From NCBI GenBank assembly GCA_030998015.1, contig JARWMV010000052.1, forward strand, positions 1-64,000: a DNA stretch of 64,000 bases, in the 5' to 3' direction. This DNA comes from Ceratorhiza oryzae-sativae. Its lineage: Eukaryota; Basidiomycota; Agaricomycetes; Cantharellales; Ceratobasidiaceae. How positions within the stretch are numbered: position 1 is the first letter of the stretch; every line of letters starts with the position of its first letter. Positions 32,102 through 43,416 of this stretch are shown here, one piece after another. The notes beneath the pieces were generated by a model that saw only the letters and a program-made list of their open reading frames with translations, was not told where the DNA came from and did not search any database. The position numbers and the translations under genes were made by a program.

Positions 32102-33681
32102 ATGCGTTTTTTCACAGTTATACACACAGTGCACGATACCCTGAGCGCACTCCAGCTGCTGCTCGGGTTCGTCGCACCCACAAACATCACAGTTCCGAGC
32201 CTGCAGGCGATGTGAGTTTCCTTGAGCAATGCGTTCGCGCTGGAGAAAGCTGACAGAGGTATTGCAGCACGAGAGTTTCATCTCTCGCGACTGTCGATCC
32301 CGTCAAGGTTTCAACATCCCTCGGCTCCATGATTCCCTCTTTCTCTCCCACTCTTCCCTCGCCCTCGACGCCCAAGCTCGTTATCGCACAACTGTCGAGG
32401 AGTGCCAACCAGGCTGGAAAGTGGGCTTTGAGCAAACGAGATGGTGTGGCACGGGATTTGTGCCAGACGAGGCCGCGTACGTATCCTATCGAGTCGGTAG
32501 TCGTTTGTGATAGCTCACGATACACTTCATGCAGCCTTGGTTCAGTCGCCAAGGGCGGTAGAAATATACCACCGCCTGTTCTTGCTCCGGCTTCGGCTTT
32601 GCGCCGAAGCCTCCCTCATCTACTCGGTGCCCCGTCCGGTCCGGCTGCTCCCCACTCGACGGCCCCCTCTCGCCGTCCCCATGCTCCCCCCTCTCGGAAC
32701 CCCGGTGCTCCGTCTTCCCACCAAGACGCAGCGTACGAACCTCGACGGTCCCATGCCGCCTCAGCCCGCCCACACTCGCCCCCGCAGACCACAGCCCCTG
32801 TCCCCACGCGAAGAGCCCAAGCCTTCGCGCCTCGCCTGGATCTACTCCAAGGCGAGAGACCTGCGCTTGATAACGCGCCCGCGTGCCCGGATCCCCGTGC
32901 ACGCGTGGCTACTCAGGTGCAGGAGAGGGATAGCCACGCTGCAGTTGTCAGCGTGGCTGGTATTCGCGGTATTGCTGGCTGGGATGATCGATGCCCTCGT
33001 CGCTATCGAGCGAGAGGAGACGGCATACCTGAGGAACCCGAGGCTCTGGATCGAGCAGCCACCGCCGACTGAGCTGATGCCGAACTGGATCGACGACCCG
33101 CTCCCGGCCCCTGTCCCGACACCGCCCCTGTCCCCTGTCCTGTCCCCATCCGCGCCCCAGCCGCCCGACCGCACGCCCGACCCGATCCCGCAGCAGACAG
33201 TCCGCTATATCAAGCTGTCGTATCTGCTGCAAATCCGGGTCTATCGAAACCGCTACTCGCCCGCATTCTTCAAGGACGAGGGCGAATTCGAGATGCCGAG
33301 CGTGCCGATCGGCCAACGAGCGCACGCAGAGACGAGCGCTTGGGCTTACCTCCAGCGGGTAGTCCGAACGTTCAAGTTGGCCTTTCGGGAAGAAGGAGAC
33401 GTGATTTTCAGGTTACGTCTCCTTCGTAGGACAATGACATGGGACCAGGTCGGAGATCCCGTCGACGCCAGGCGCAGGAATCTCGAGTATGGCAGTAAGT
33501 CTTTCTCTTACTTTTCATCTGGCAATCTCAATAAAGTTCTATAGACGATATGTTCCTGAGCTTGGAGGATTACGGCAAGGTGCTGGTCAACCGCGAACCC
33601 GTGTCCGAGCAGAACGAGCGGTTTGTACTTTTCTGCATCTGTTTGTTCTTGCGGGAGGCTGTACTTGGCGGCGCCGGATAG
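32102..33681 (+). CDS. Array copy C: unrecognised membrane protein, 471 aa
   Basis: Four exons: 32102-32211, 32268-32476, 32535-33494 and 33545-33681. They sum to 472 codons with no stop, and the splice phases match copy A exactly. The layout is shared with A: hydrophobic N terminus, Arg/Pro-rich middle, LQLSAWLVFAVLLAGMIDALV membrane-like stretch (about 32940-33005), ETAYLRNPRLWIEQ, a Pro-rich spacer that varies between copies, then YIKLSYLLQIRVYRNRYS and FREEGDVIFRLRLLRR, and a hydrophobic end (REAVLGGAG). Exon 3 differs in length among copies mainly in the Pro-rich spacer. It is the most intact relative of copy A. Function unknown; no match to a family I know. Confidence 0.75.
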
Positions 33682-33702
33682 TTTGGCTCCTGGCAAGTGC
33701 AT

Positions 33703-33822
33703 GATCTGCTGGCAGATCAACCTGGTATAGCTCTCCTTTTTTTTTTTCTCGATCATTTTTTTTTCTTCACCCCTATGTACACTCGAATAGACAATTCATT
33801 TTCCCCTCCCCTGGTGGGAGGG
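33703..33822 (+). repeat. Paired 3' hairpins, copy C
   Basis: GATCTGC-TG-GCAGATC (33703-33718) and CCCTCCC-CTGGT-GGGAGGG (33804-33822). The second stem is kept although its loop differs from those of A and B. Confidence 0.8.
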
Positions 33823-34045
33823 CCCCTGACCATTACTTTGGAGTGCCAAGTAAGCATATATACATATGTTCGTACTCGAATCAAAAATTGGAATAATGAA
33901 TAAGTCAAACAGCGCTTGAGGGACTTCTTGCAGCTCGATGTCGGTACACGCGCGGACATATACGATGGCCGAGACTGCGCGTGAGAAATGTGCACGTGCC
34001 TTTTTTCTTGCATGGATATTTAGAGACTAGGGATCAGCATGGTAG

Positions 34046-37000
34046 TGGGGGTCGGCACGCTTCGCGTGCCGTGCCCCCTCGTCACGTGGTACTTTTGATG
34101 GAAATTGATGGCACAGAAAATCGACCTCTCAATGGTCGACGACGGGAAAAGATGACACTTTTGAAGGATTGATTTATTGTAATATACGAGTTTACATGAC
34201 GAATGTTAAGGTCAAAAAGCATTTATCTAAGCGGTATCAAATTATAGCAATGTCGAGTACCCTTGAATCCATAAACCAAGAGCGCCCATTTAGAAATTGA
34301 CCTTAACAAAGTTTGCTTATAGGTATCTCGGAAGATTTTGTAGCATCACATTCGCGTATCTAGCATGCGTCATGAATGTTTCTCAATCTCAATTATGTGC
34401 GATCTGTGGTTGTTGTTGTTTGGTTCTACTGATTGGTCATGTGTTTCATTCTGTCGTCATTGGTACACCTACGGCTTTCCTTCACTATAGAAGCGGATCA
34501 GATATTCTAGATTTTTTGATACGCATACAGGATGCTTCTTAAGTCAGTCTTTACACCCAAACGTGGTCAGAGGAAGCGATCTCGATTGCAGCAAGCTGCA
34601 CTTCAACAAGGAAAAGGTGCTCAGATCATAAGTGGAGCAGAAGACGTTAGTAAACAAGTCAAACTGAGTGATCGCTAGCTCAAGTACCCCATGTATGCTA
34701 CTCAAATTCAATAGGTTGGGAATACCGTTCGTGGTTCACAAGGACAAGACTCAAAACGCTTCAAAAAACTACTAGCCCGAAGCAACACCCTTACCACTCG
34801 GTACTCACATCTGTTCGCTCAAAAACGCAATGTTATGAAGGCTTTGGCGAGATCGAAAAAGAAAGCAAGTCTAAATGCACAAAAACACAAGGAAACTCAA
34901 AAACAACTCGATTCCCTCGTGCTTTGGTCGAGTAGACAAATCACGACACAGGCGGAGAATATTAATCGTATTAAGAGCAAAGCCGAGCGATATATACAGT
35001 CTAAAACAAGCTGGAAGAAAAGAGCACGTGCAGCTGAAGATTCCTACCGGTGTATGCTAGCCAAAATGTCGAAAAACACTCAGTCAAAGTCTCTCTTCAA
35101 GAGCAAGAAGTCTGGCGCTTACAATGCTCAAATTCGAAGCTTGTCATGCAGGCTGGCTATGTCGGGCGTATCTGCAGTCCAGGTCCCAAAGGTCATCCGG
35201 ATGTGTGCGCTTGCTTTTGGTGTTAGTATAGGACATATACCTTCACCATGCTCAGTTGGCCGATTTGTGTTGGAAGGTGGTGTTGGCGCAAAAATACAAG
35301 CCGCAGACGTTCTTTCGAAAGCACAAGGTATGCCTCATGATACTGAGTCTAATAGAAAGCTGCTCATGCGCATATATAGGTGTTACTACCAGCATGGACT
35401 CAACATCACAGCGCAATATCAACTTCAGTAGCATGCATATAATGGCAAATACTGGAGGAACCCACCAGCAGCTACTCCTCACAGTTGAATCGACCCCTGA
35501 CCATACAAGCAAGACGCAGGTTTCAACTTTAAAATCCTCAGTTGAAGACCTATGTGACACTGCCCAGCGGGCTCCTAAGTGCTTCGCTTCCAAGATTTCA
35601 CCCCTAGTTGCCTCGGACGTCGCACAGAAGCTGTGCGGTGCCAACGGAGACCATGCTAAAGACCAAATAAAAGTTGCCCAAATACAGGAGCAATGGAAAA
35701 GAGAATCCTGGGTAAACCATTTAGGTAACCTAGCGCTACTGAACTTGGAGAGTGCTGAAGCTGAGCAGGTCTATATGAGCATACAAGCTAGATCTGAGTT
35801 AGCTGGTGGTGGTGTGGATATATTTGCCAAGCTATCTCTTGTCGAACAAGAAAATCTTCGTGCAATCGAGTACCAAAAAATAATCAGTCAACTAAGGAGT
35901 AGCGATTTTGATCAGAGCCTACCAGATATTCAGCTTGATCGCTCTCGGGTGGTTCGAGGCGGATGTTGTGCTCATAAAGACATGAATGCGGCTAAAGGTG
36001 GTACTTCTGGCATGTTGGCCTTTTGGAAGGAAAACCCAACCCTCACCTCACCTTTGGTCCTGTTTAATAAGGACAACGACACAACCATTGCACTTGGCAG
36101 GATTTCAACAGATACATCACCTGCGGAGCAACAAGCGATCGCAGTTTCTGAGGCTGGTGCAATAAAGCTTTGCAGTCTTGCTGGCGCTGTATTCAATCAC
36201 AAGGATGACAAGAAAGGTCATCAAGACAGCCATGCCGACTTTTTTCAATTATATCATCATCGCTCTCACCGCTTTCCAGACACTAGTAATGTTTGATATG
36301 GCTCATATATCGACGCCGCAACTGAACTTTGCACATTACATGCCGCATACATCGATTTTATGGAACACTGTCAGCAAAAAAAGTTGTCTGGGGCCTTGAA
36401 TCATATGGAGAGTAATGTAGTTCGAGGTCTGGGTTGCTCTGCGATGCTGGCAGAGTTAATTGTCATATTGCTCTATGGGCAAATCGTGTCTAAGCCATAT
36501 ATGCGCCTGGTTCGTACAGCAACTGTGACTGGTAAAGGCCTTGCCAATCTTTCCACGCTACATGATACAGTTCAAAGTCACCTAAAGTCAATTATTCTGG
36601 ATCCTGGACTCGTGCTTAGCCCAAGTGCACTCGCTGCTACAGCTACACTCGATGGCTTAGAGTGGGATAACCCTGAGGTGATCCAAGCACTCCGGCAACA
36701 CGAATCTGAGTTACCATACCTTACGGATCTGTTCATTTCATTCTGCCAGGGTGCACTACAAACATGGGTCTGCTTCACAGATGAATTCCTGACAGACGCA
36801 CCATTTGCTTGCATGAGCCCTGAGCAGCGTGAGCTAGCATTTATGCCACCAACAAACGATGTTAACGAAGGCGCGCTTGGAACCTGGCGTGTCTGGACGA
36901 GGCGGTTTCCATGCCTCACTCTACATAAATACAATGCATTAATGACAAACCATGCAAACAAGACCAAAGAGTACATGGAGGCGAACTTTACAGATGATCA

Positions 37001-37612
37001 ATATTCATGGACTCAAGGAGAGGCACGACGAATCGATTCTTCGAAGGTCGAAGAAGGATGCAAGACAAAATTGGTCGTTGCTGCAGTACAAGAGGCAGCA
37101 AAAAACAAACTGGCGCATGACAAGCGCATGGACCAGCGATTCCAAAAGGAAGTGTACATCGCTGGTATTCGACTTGAGCTTGATCAGGGCAAGATAATGA
37201 AACTAAAGGGAGCCGAACTTAACGATCAGATCAAGGTATACCGACAGGCATTTGCCAACGAGAAGAGCTTTCCAAGCACTGGTAAGCTGAAAGTCGCTGA
37301 AAAGCGGGTTCTGGTCTTGGAGATGGCCTTAAAATACGCTCAGATACACCAGGATATCCCAGCATCTTCTTAATAGCTCGGTACACTGTACTCAGGCCAC
37401 AAACGTAGCTTGTAGACTGATCTCCTAGCCAATCTGTTAAAATTTTTGTTCACTAATATACATTCCATAGTGTAATACAATTTCTATTCATTTTAAGGTG
37501 CATAAATCTCATTTTGAGGCCACCAACTGAGCGCACGAAATGTGTGCCACTTTTTGCACCGATTTCCTTACGTGAGCCATGGGAGCCGGCACGCTTCGCA
37601 TGCCAACTCCCA
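34046..37612 (+). mobile_element. Nested DNA element of an unassigned family
   Basis: 3,567 bp inserted in the hAT left TIR. Ends: TGGGGGTCGGCACGC... on the left, TGGGAGTTGGCATGC... on the right (minus strand). They agree at about 20 of the first 26 positions. Both contain a GGCACG-CTTCG-CGTGCC type hairpin. It is flanked by the 7-bp repeat ATGGTAG (34039-34045 and 37613-37619). The intact right hAT TIR confirms that ATGGTAG was contiguous before insertion. It carries one spliced gene (34532-37373) on the plus strand. Bases 34083-34531 and 37374-37612 show no other gene. Confidence 0.8.
34532..37373 (+). pseudogene. Putative transposase of the nested element (one stop)
   Basis: First exon from ATG 34532; second exon from about 34715; a clear intron at 35328-35379; then an open frame to 37373 except for TGA at 36294-36296, where the register is kept on both sides and CGA (Arg) is the likely ancestor. 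The N-terminal 200 residues are Lys/Ser/Gln-rich and look like a coiled coil. Conserved-looking motifs: TSMDSTSQRNIN (Asp codon 35397-35399), GGCCAHKDMNAAKGG (Asp 35979-35981), VFNHKDDKKGHQD, NHMESNVVRGL, and MPPTNDVNEGALG (Glu 36867-36869). I recall similar proteins as very abundant hypotheticals in mushroom-forming fungi. DDE catalysis by these three residues is an inference. It is not hAT, Tc1/mariner or classical KDZ by any motif I can see. Confidence 0.65.
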
Positions 37613-37806
37613 ATGGTAGGTCCAGTAGCCTTCATGGTATTTACCGCAGTAGTTACGTAAGTTCCAGTAGACTCCGGTATAATTGCAAATTTACCGCATG
37701 GTAAACAGTTCCAGTCGGTGCCTTCATGGTGCCCTGTGGTGGTCTGTGAATATGAGTCATATAGTTATATTTAAGACATAGAATCATGAATCAATTAAAT
37801 GTAGTG

Positions 37807-40792
37807 TTACATCACTTCCGAGATGATAGATGCAATCTGGTCAATCTCTGGCAGTAGCAGAGTGCCGTACCAGGATCCAAGAGCCATCTTGGCCTCAAAC
37901 GTTTGCGCGGACATATTATGCTGTAGGTGATTAACGGTCAAACGACCAGCAGAAAAGGCACACTCAACGTCTACTGAAGTCGCTTGGTAGAATTGTAAGA
38001 TATATGCATAGGACTTGTTTGCCAAATCAACTTACCCGGGGCTGTGAGGTAATTGAGTGCAAACCGAGCTAAGTGCGGCGTCGTTTCAAGCATGCTAGAC
38101 CAATAAGGCAATAATCCACCATAGCCTGCCAACGAAATAACCTCATCTTCAAGGTAGGCTTCGATTGAGTCCTTATGAGCATGATTCGATGTAGTCGATG
38201 GCCAAATCCAGCGGTTTGTAGCCTACAGAGCGGATGTTAGGATGAAGAATGGATGTTGAGTGGTATTGATATATTTATAAATACCTTGCCAGCGGGTTTG
38301 TCAGAGACTACAGGCTTGGAGTCTGCTGACGAATTGACAATGTGAAATCGAGCGCACACCATCTGATGAATCCTTTCCACAGATTGGCTTGTGTAATGCT
38401 TGTGGAGCCAGTTCATTTTAACGTCTGGACACATGACTGAAACAAAAAAAAAAAAAAACAGTTTAAACCAGCGCATATAGTACACAAAGTAATGTTAACT
38501 CACCAAGTGAAATGAAATAGACTTCGCATATACTCATGTTATCCATGTACTTATCATAGACATTCAGCGCTGCCTGGGCGCCAACTCGAGTTACAGGACT
38601 GATATCAGAGCTATCTCTCATCATCTCAAGAGTTTCTTTCAGCTCCACCAGTTTTGGGAGTGTTTCATGGACTAGTGGGACACTTCCTGCAGAGAAATGT
38701 AGGGTCGGAACCTCGAAAACCTGTATGTATGTGTTAAAGTGATACATGCAAACTACAGGAGCAACACTCACCTCAAGCGCTTCATTTAACTCGTCGGCAA
38801 GCAGCCACTGCTCTTCCTTCAAGCAAAATTGCTGGAGCTTCAAGTCAGGCTGGGCAGTAAGCCACTGAACTGGCTGTCGAAGGTGAATATGGTCATCCAA
38901 TGCATGTCGATCAGAGCTCCACCGTGTCGGTACACGTTGGGAGAGTGATTTTCGTCCTGATTCCTTGAGTGCTGGGAAAAGTGAGATCGCTTCATGGAAG
39001 CTGATTGTGAGTGATGTTGACTCATCGACACGGCGAGCTAGACCAGCAACCTATCATGGAAGTCATTTATGGACTCAAGGTGACAACCAAAAAACCTGCC
39101 TTTGGCATAATATCCTGCACACTCTGCAGCTGTGGTTTGGTTGGAGCGATCCCATAGCGAGCATACAATTGCTTAATTGCCTTTACTACACTTTCCTGGG
39201 CTACTAGAGTATTGTGTTCAAATTCCGACTCGTCAACTTCCGCTGAGGTTGGCAAATCTAGTTCTTCATTCTCGGTACCAATCTCAGTCTGTTGTAACTG
39301 TAAAAACTCTTGTATTGGTCGCATGGGCAATTTAGGTGGCCCTTCCGTCTTGTTGCAATTGAGTACCTGTTTTGTCCACTTAGATGGCCGTGAAAACGGG
39401 AGCATGAATGCCTGAAGAAGTTAGAAATCAATATATATCGTTTTTGAATGTATTAACTATACAGTATGGCTTACCTTGGCCATCAGATTGATTATATGTG
39501 CAAGGCACTGCACATATGATCGCTCTCCCAAGAATCCCTTGATCTTATTTTCAAGATAGCAGACCATGGTGAGGTTATTGCTGGCATTGTCAAGCGCCGC
39601 TGCGAGAATCTGATTGTTGTTAATATGGTGATCCATTGTCACTACATAGTTATTTACATACCTTGCCCTCGAGTCCATATCGACGAAGGCATGAAGCGAG
39701 CTCAGTGGCTAGGTATTCACCGGTATGAGCGGATGTTAACCTAACGACAGTGAGTAAGTCATTTGAATCCATATATGCACACATCTTATGAGCAGTTACC
39801 TGATAAACTCAAGGATGCATCGATGCATCTTCATTTCATTGAACCAGACAACTACCACACCCAGGTAAGACTCTGAAATAGGGTTTGTCCATCTGTCAAT
39901 TGCTAGATGAACTGCGGACTGTATGCTCTATCAACAATATCGGTAAATAAGCTAATAGCTGCATGGAGGATGAAATTCATACCTGAAAATATGTTCGAAT
40001 ATGTGGGGCATAACTGGCATGCACAAGCCGGACATCTCGAGACAAGGTAGACGATGAAGGTAAGGTGGTTCCCGGGTGCAAGTAGTCAACTTCCATGCGG
40101 TGAAACTTGTCAGTGAGTGACTCGAATGAACGGTGGGAGCTTGCGCTCCATAGTGCGAGTATTGCTCTATGCTTTGCCTCGGAATATGGCAAGGGAGAGG
40201 TCTCAGATAAACTCAAGTTGGTTGTCGATGTAGCCGAGCGTTTTGAATTGCACTTTTCGAGGCCCTCACGCAGTGGTGTAGTACCATCACCTGTCCTAGT
40301 CCGAGCCCGATAGTGAGGCTTATGGTCGGGGTTGTTGTATTTACACATAAACCTGAACCACATTTGCTGAGGCGCCGGCGGATCAACTTGATTGTTATAT
40401 ATGCGGCACAGTTCGACTCTGTAGTGACTGTAAGCTACAGATCTCCAGGTCTCCTCTGCCGCTTCTACGACACATAAAGCCATGAGTAAAGCCGCGGTGC
40501 TAATGACATCAAGGTTGTTTGCATATGTACCTATTATTTCTTGGTCAGAATAGTTCCAAGCAGCCAAATCGGACAGGGAGTTCAAGCCTCTACGCTTCTT
40601 AGAGGACGGCCATTCTCCGGGAGGTACGACAGGTTTTGAGAGGACAGTTGGCATTGAAAGCTCAATCGTGCAAGTAATAGGGGTAGTTAGGAGCTGATTC
40701 CATCTGCAATTACACGCCTTATATACACCGAGAGAGGCCAACGCGGCTGTACGAATGTCCCAGAATTCTGTAGATTCGCTTACTGAACTCAA
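37807..40792 (-). CDS. hAT transposase
   Basis: A multi-exon minus-strand gene. Near the N terminus it has a region with KHRAILALWSASSHRSFESL. HLAIDRWTNP (about 39890-39925) is the usual position of the first catalytic Asp of hAT enzymes. ALDNASNNLTMVCYLE and CLAHIINLMAKV (about 39480-39600) form the core, and a C-terminal dimerisation motif, ATSVDVECAFSAGRLTV (about 37930-37985), ends the protein with stop 37807-37809. Introns of 50-70 bp separate the parts. I did not prove that all exons join in frame, and no clear BED zinc finger was seen at the start. The exact start codon is uncertain; the frame is open from at least 40792. It lies within its own TIRs. Confidence 0.8.
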
Positions 40793-41281
40793 GGCCGACG
40801 TACTTGCCCTCGGGTTTTAGCTATCCACAAATAATGTGCGCCAGCGCTTATATGAGTCAGCACCGCGGCTTGGCCCGGTATAACCGCACGGTTCGCGGTA
40901 CGGTACGGTGAATTTCAAATGGCCTCTGGAATATTCCAGCACCGTACCACTTCGGCACCGCACGGAGCCACCGTGAACTACCGGATCTTCGTCTACCATG
41001 CTGATCCCTATTAGAGACTGGACGAACACATCTGTGCACGTGACCTGGTTCCGAATCGCATGCATCTCAACTATCTTAGACACGCTCGGCCGTAGAGCAC
41101 CCCACGATCTCCCCGGTACCCCACGTGCGCAATCTTTTTGAACCATTGCTTCATTCTTTTAATTCAAAATCGGACAATACAACTTTCATTGCATTGCGTA
41201 TGTATTCGGCATTAATAAATAGAAATAATAACACATAATCAAATACACTCTATCCTGTACAGCGTAATAACCACCATCGTT

Positions 41282-43416
41282 CTACTCACCAAGGTCAATG
41301 ACCGCTCTCCTCGAAGCAACATAATCCTCCCACGTAACCGCCGCGCCGTTCGCCCCAACGCCCCGCCACAAGTGGTCCAATATAGGTGCAAACTTCATAC
41401 TCTGGGTCAACCACATCTTTTCACTCAGGGGCTGAGAAAGCGACGAGCGAAACGCGCTCCGATCGGCTTCCGTTCGGGAGCATATAGCTGCCTATTTATA
41501 GCTTTAGATTGATTGTTTATCATACGAGGGATGATATGGGGCTGACCAGCAAGATCGGACCCATCAAATACGCCCCGCCCGAAAACTGTGATTTGACAAG
41601 CGAGTGCAAACGGCTAATCTGTCGAGCGGAGGATTGGACTCGTGGGTCATGGCTCGTGACCCGGCACATTCCCTAAGGCCAAGCCGGTTCTCAACCAGCT
41701 GACAAAAATGGCGCATTTCGAGAGACGCACCATGTACAGGTATATCAACAGCAAATGTCTCCATCCCTCTTGCACCGCGACTCGAACGATATGTTTCCCC
41801 GAGTCGGACTCTGGGTCAAACGAGCAGCTTGGGCGCCACGCCCAAGCGTCGGCTTCGATCTCTCTCCATGGTGTCTCCTCCATCGGACAACCACCCGGAT
41901 GCCGCGCTCTCCACTGGTTGATCCTTACAATGGAAAACATAACCCTGTTCGGACACCCATGGACCCACTCGATTGGATGCGTGCCTTGCGGTTCGATGAT
42001 CGGATGGGATAGGTCATAGTCGACGATTAGAGGAATACCAAACGTAAGGCTCGAGATGTTATCCATGAAAATATAACGTCCAACCTCGTGTCGAGGAGGC
42101 AAGAGCGCATGAGCGAGGGATATGCCGTTTGACATTGGGTCCCGTGACCAGAGGGATGGATCTGCATACGCAACCTGCATAAACACAGGGAGCATAGATC
42201 GAAGGAGGGCATGCCCAGCTTTAATGTCCGAGGTCATGTACCTAAGGAACGCGACCTAGGAGAGGATGAGTGATCAATCAGTCGATCAATTTGAAGGGCC
42301 TGATGACCTACCTGTAGAGCCCCACCAAGACGGCCAATCAAATCGTCGAGCCTTGTGTCATCCTTGGAGGTAATACAAAGTCGATCAAGTCGATTGAGCC
42401 ATGGAAGAAACCGAGAAATGTCGTGATTGTCGCTTTGTCGTATCGAGAATAACATCTGTGCGCCAAGGAAACTCGACCAGTGAACAAACTTTGAGGCAAT
42501 GATTCGAGTCGCAAAGTGACCCCGGACGGCTTCCATATGGATCTCCATGGGCTTGAAGAACATGATGTTGAACAGTTGTTCATCTGAGATCAGAATCAGC
42601 ACACGACAAGGATAATTGTGTGGCTGTACCTGAACTCACACTCGGACAGGATAAAGCTCACAGTTTGACCAGTTATGAAGGGCTTCGGGACAAACCGCGG
42701 TGGAAGTGAGTAGCCCATCAGGGTGGGAAACAATCCCGAGTCAACCAGTTGACCCGCCCCAGCCGAAGCTTCCGAGTTGTAACCACTGGCTGAAGACTCA
42801 TGTTCATCGTCAGAGTTTCCGACACCAGTTGTAGCCGTAGGTGAGAGCCGTGCGATTGAAGTGGCTTGATAGTAGTGCGGTGCGGCGGCGAGATCAGAGG
42901 CTGGACCATTCAGAGTCGCTTCCGCCATTGGGTTAAACTGATACAAGTCGAGGCCGAAGGATAGGAGTGAATTGGATCCCGTAGACACTATAGTCGACAT
43001 GACCTAATGATACGGTCAGTTTACTGGTGAGTAAGATAATAATCGCGTACGTGTTGGTCTCTGTCGGTCCAAACGACATGTGAAACTGAGCCTAAAGTTT
43101 CGTCAAATTTTATCCTCGACCACTCCAGGATCAACCTTACCTGGTCCTGACAGTCCATTCAGTTGATTCCCGAGGCCAGACGCTTCGTTTCTAAATATAC
43201 CCAAGGAGTCGCCGCGGGGGGCAGTTGGATTCTTGCGTCCATAGCCCAGACATTTGTGGCCCGACTCGCTACATTGCACGCATGTTGGGCGCGCCCTGTC
43301 ACACTTTCTTTTTCTGGGAAAAATTGGGCATCTCTACACGATATCCGGTGTGATTTTGCTCACCTCCGCTGGCAAGTGATACAGCTCGTGGGGCGAGGGC
43401 CTGGAAGATCCTTCAT
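41282..43416 (-). CDS. Zn2Cys6 transcription factor, family copy 1
   Basis: Start ATG 43416 and an intron at 43314-43363 give a complete binuclear cluster: CITCQRRKRKC, then CVQC and C within about 22 residues (CX2CX6CX6CX2CX6C), typical of Gal4-type DNA-binding domains. The following exons encode a Ser-rich linker and the fungal regulatory domain seen in all four copies here: FSIVRINQWRARHP, GWRHLLLIYLYM, and the C terminus VTWEDYVASRRAVID before TAG 41282-41284. The middle exons (about 42596-43000, 42300-42600, 41647-42240) are open with short introns. Divergent to the MYND gene. No target genes can be inferred. Intact as far as I can read. Confidence 0.8.

Larger units (their letters stand above)
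34028..41010 (-). mobile_element. hAT DNA transposon, 8-bp target duplication
   Basis: The ends are exact 18-bp inverted repeats, TAGGGATCAGCATGGTAG, at 34028-34045 and (inverted) 40993-41010. They are flanked by identical 8-bp duplications TTAGAGAC (34020-34027 and 41011-41018), the hallmark of hAT transposition. A hAT transposase lies on the minus strand. A second element (34046-37612) is inserted immediately inside the left TIR. Without it the element would be about 3.4 kb. Subterminal DNA carries many short repeats (CGGTACGGTACGG and GCACCGTACC on the right; GTTCCAGT and TTCATGGT on the left), as expected for transposase binding. Confidence 0.92.

Noticed and set aside
34532..37373. Calling the nested gene a KDZ transposase
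   Set aside because: KDZ landmarks that I know, such as a DGEGCERxWS-like motif, are absent; the visible motifs belong to another family.
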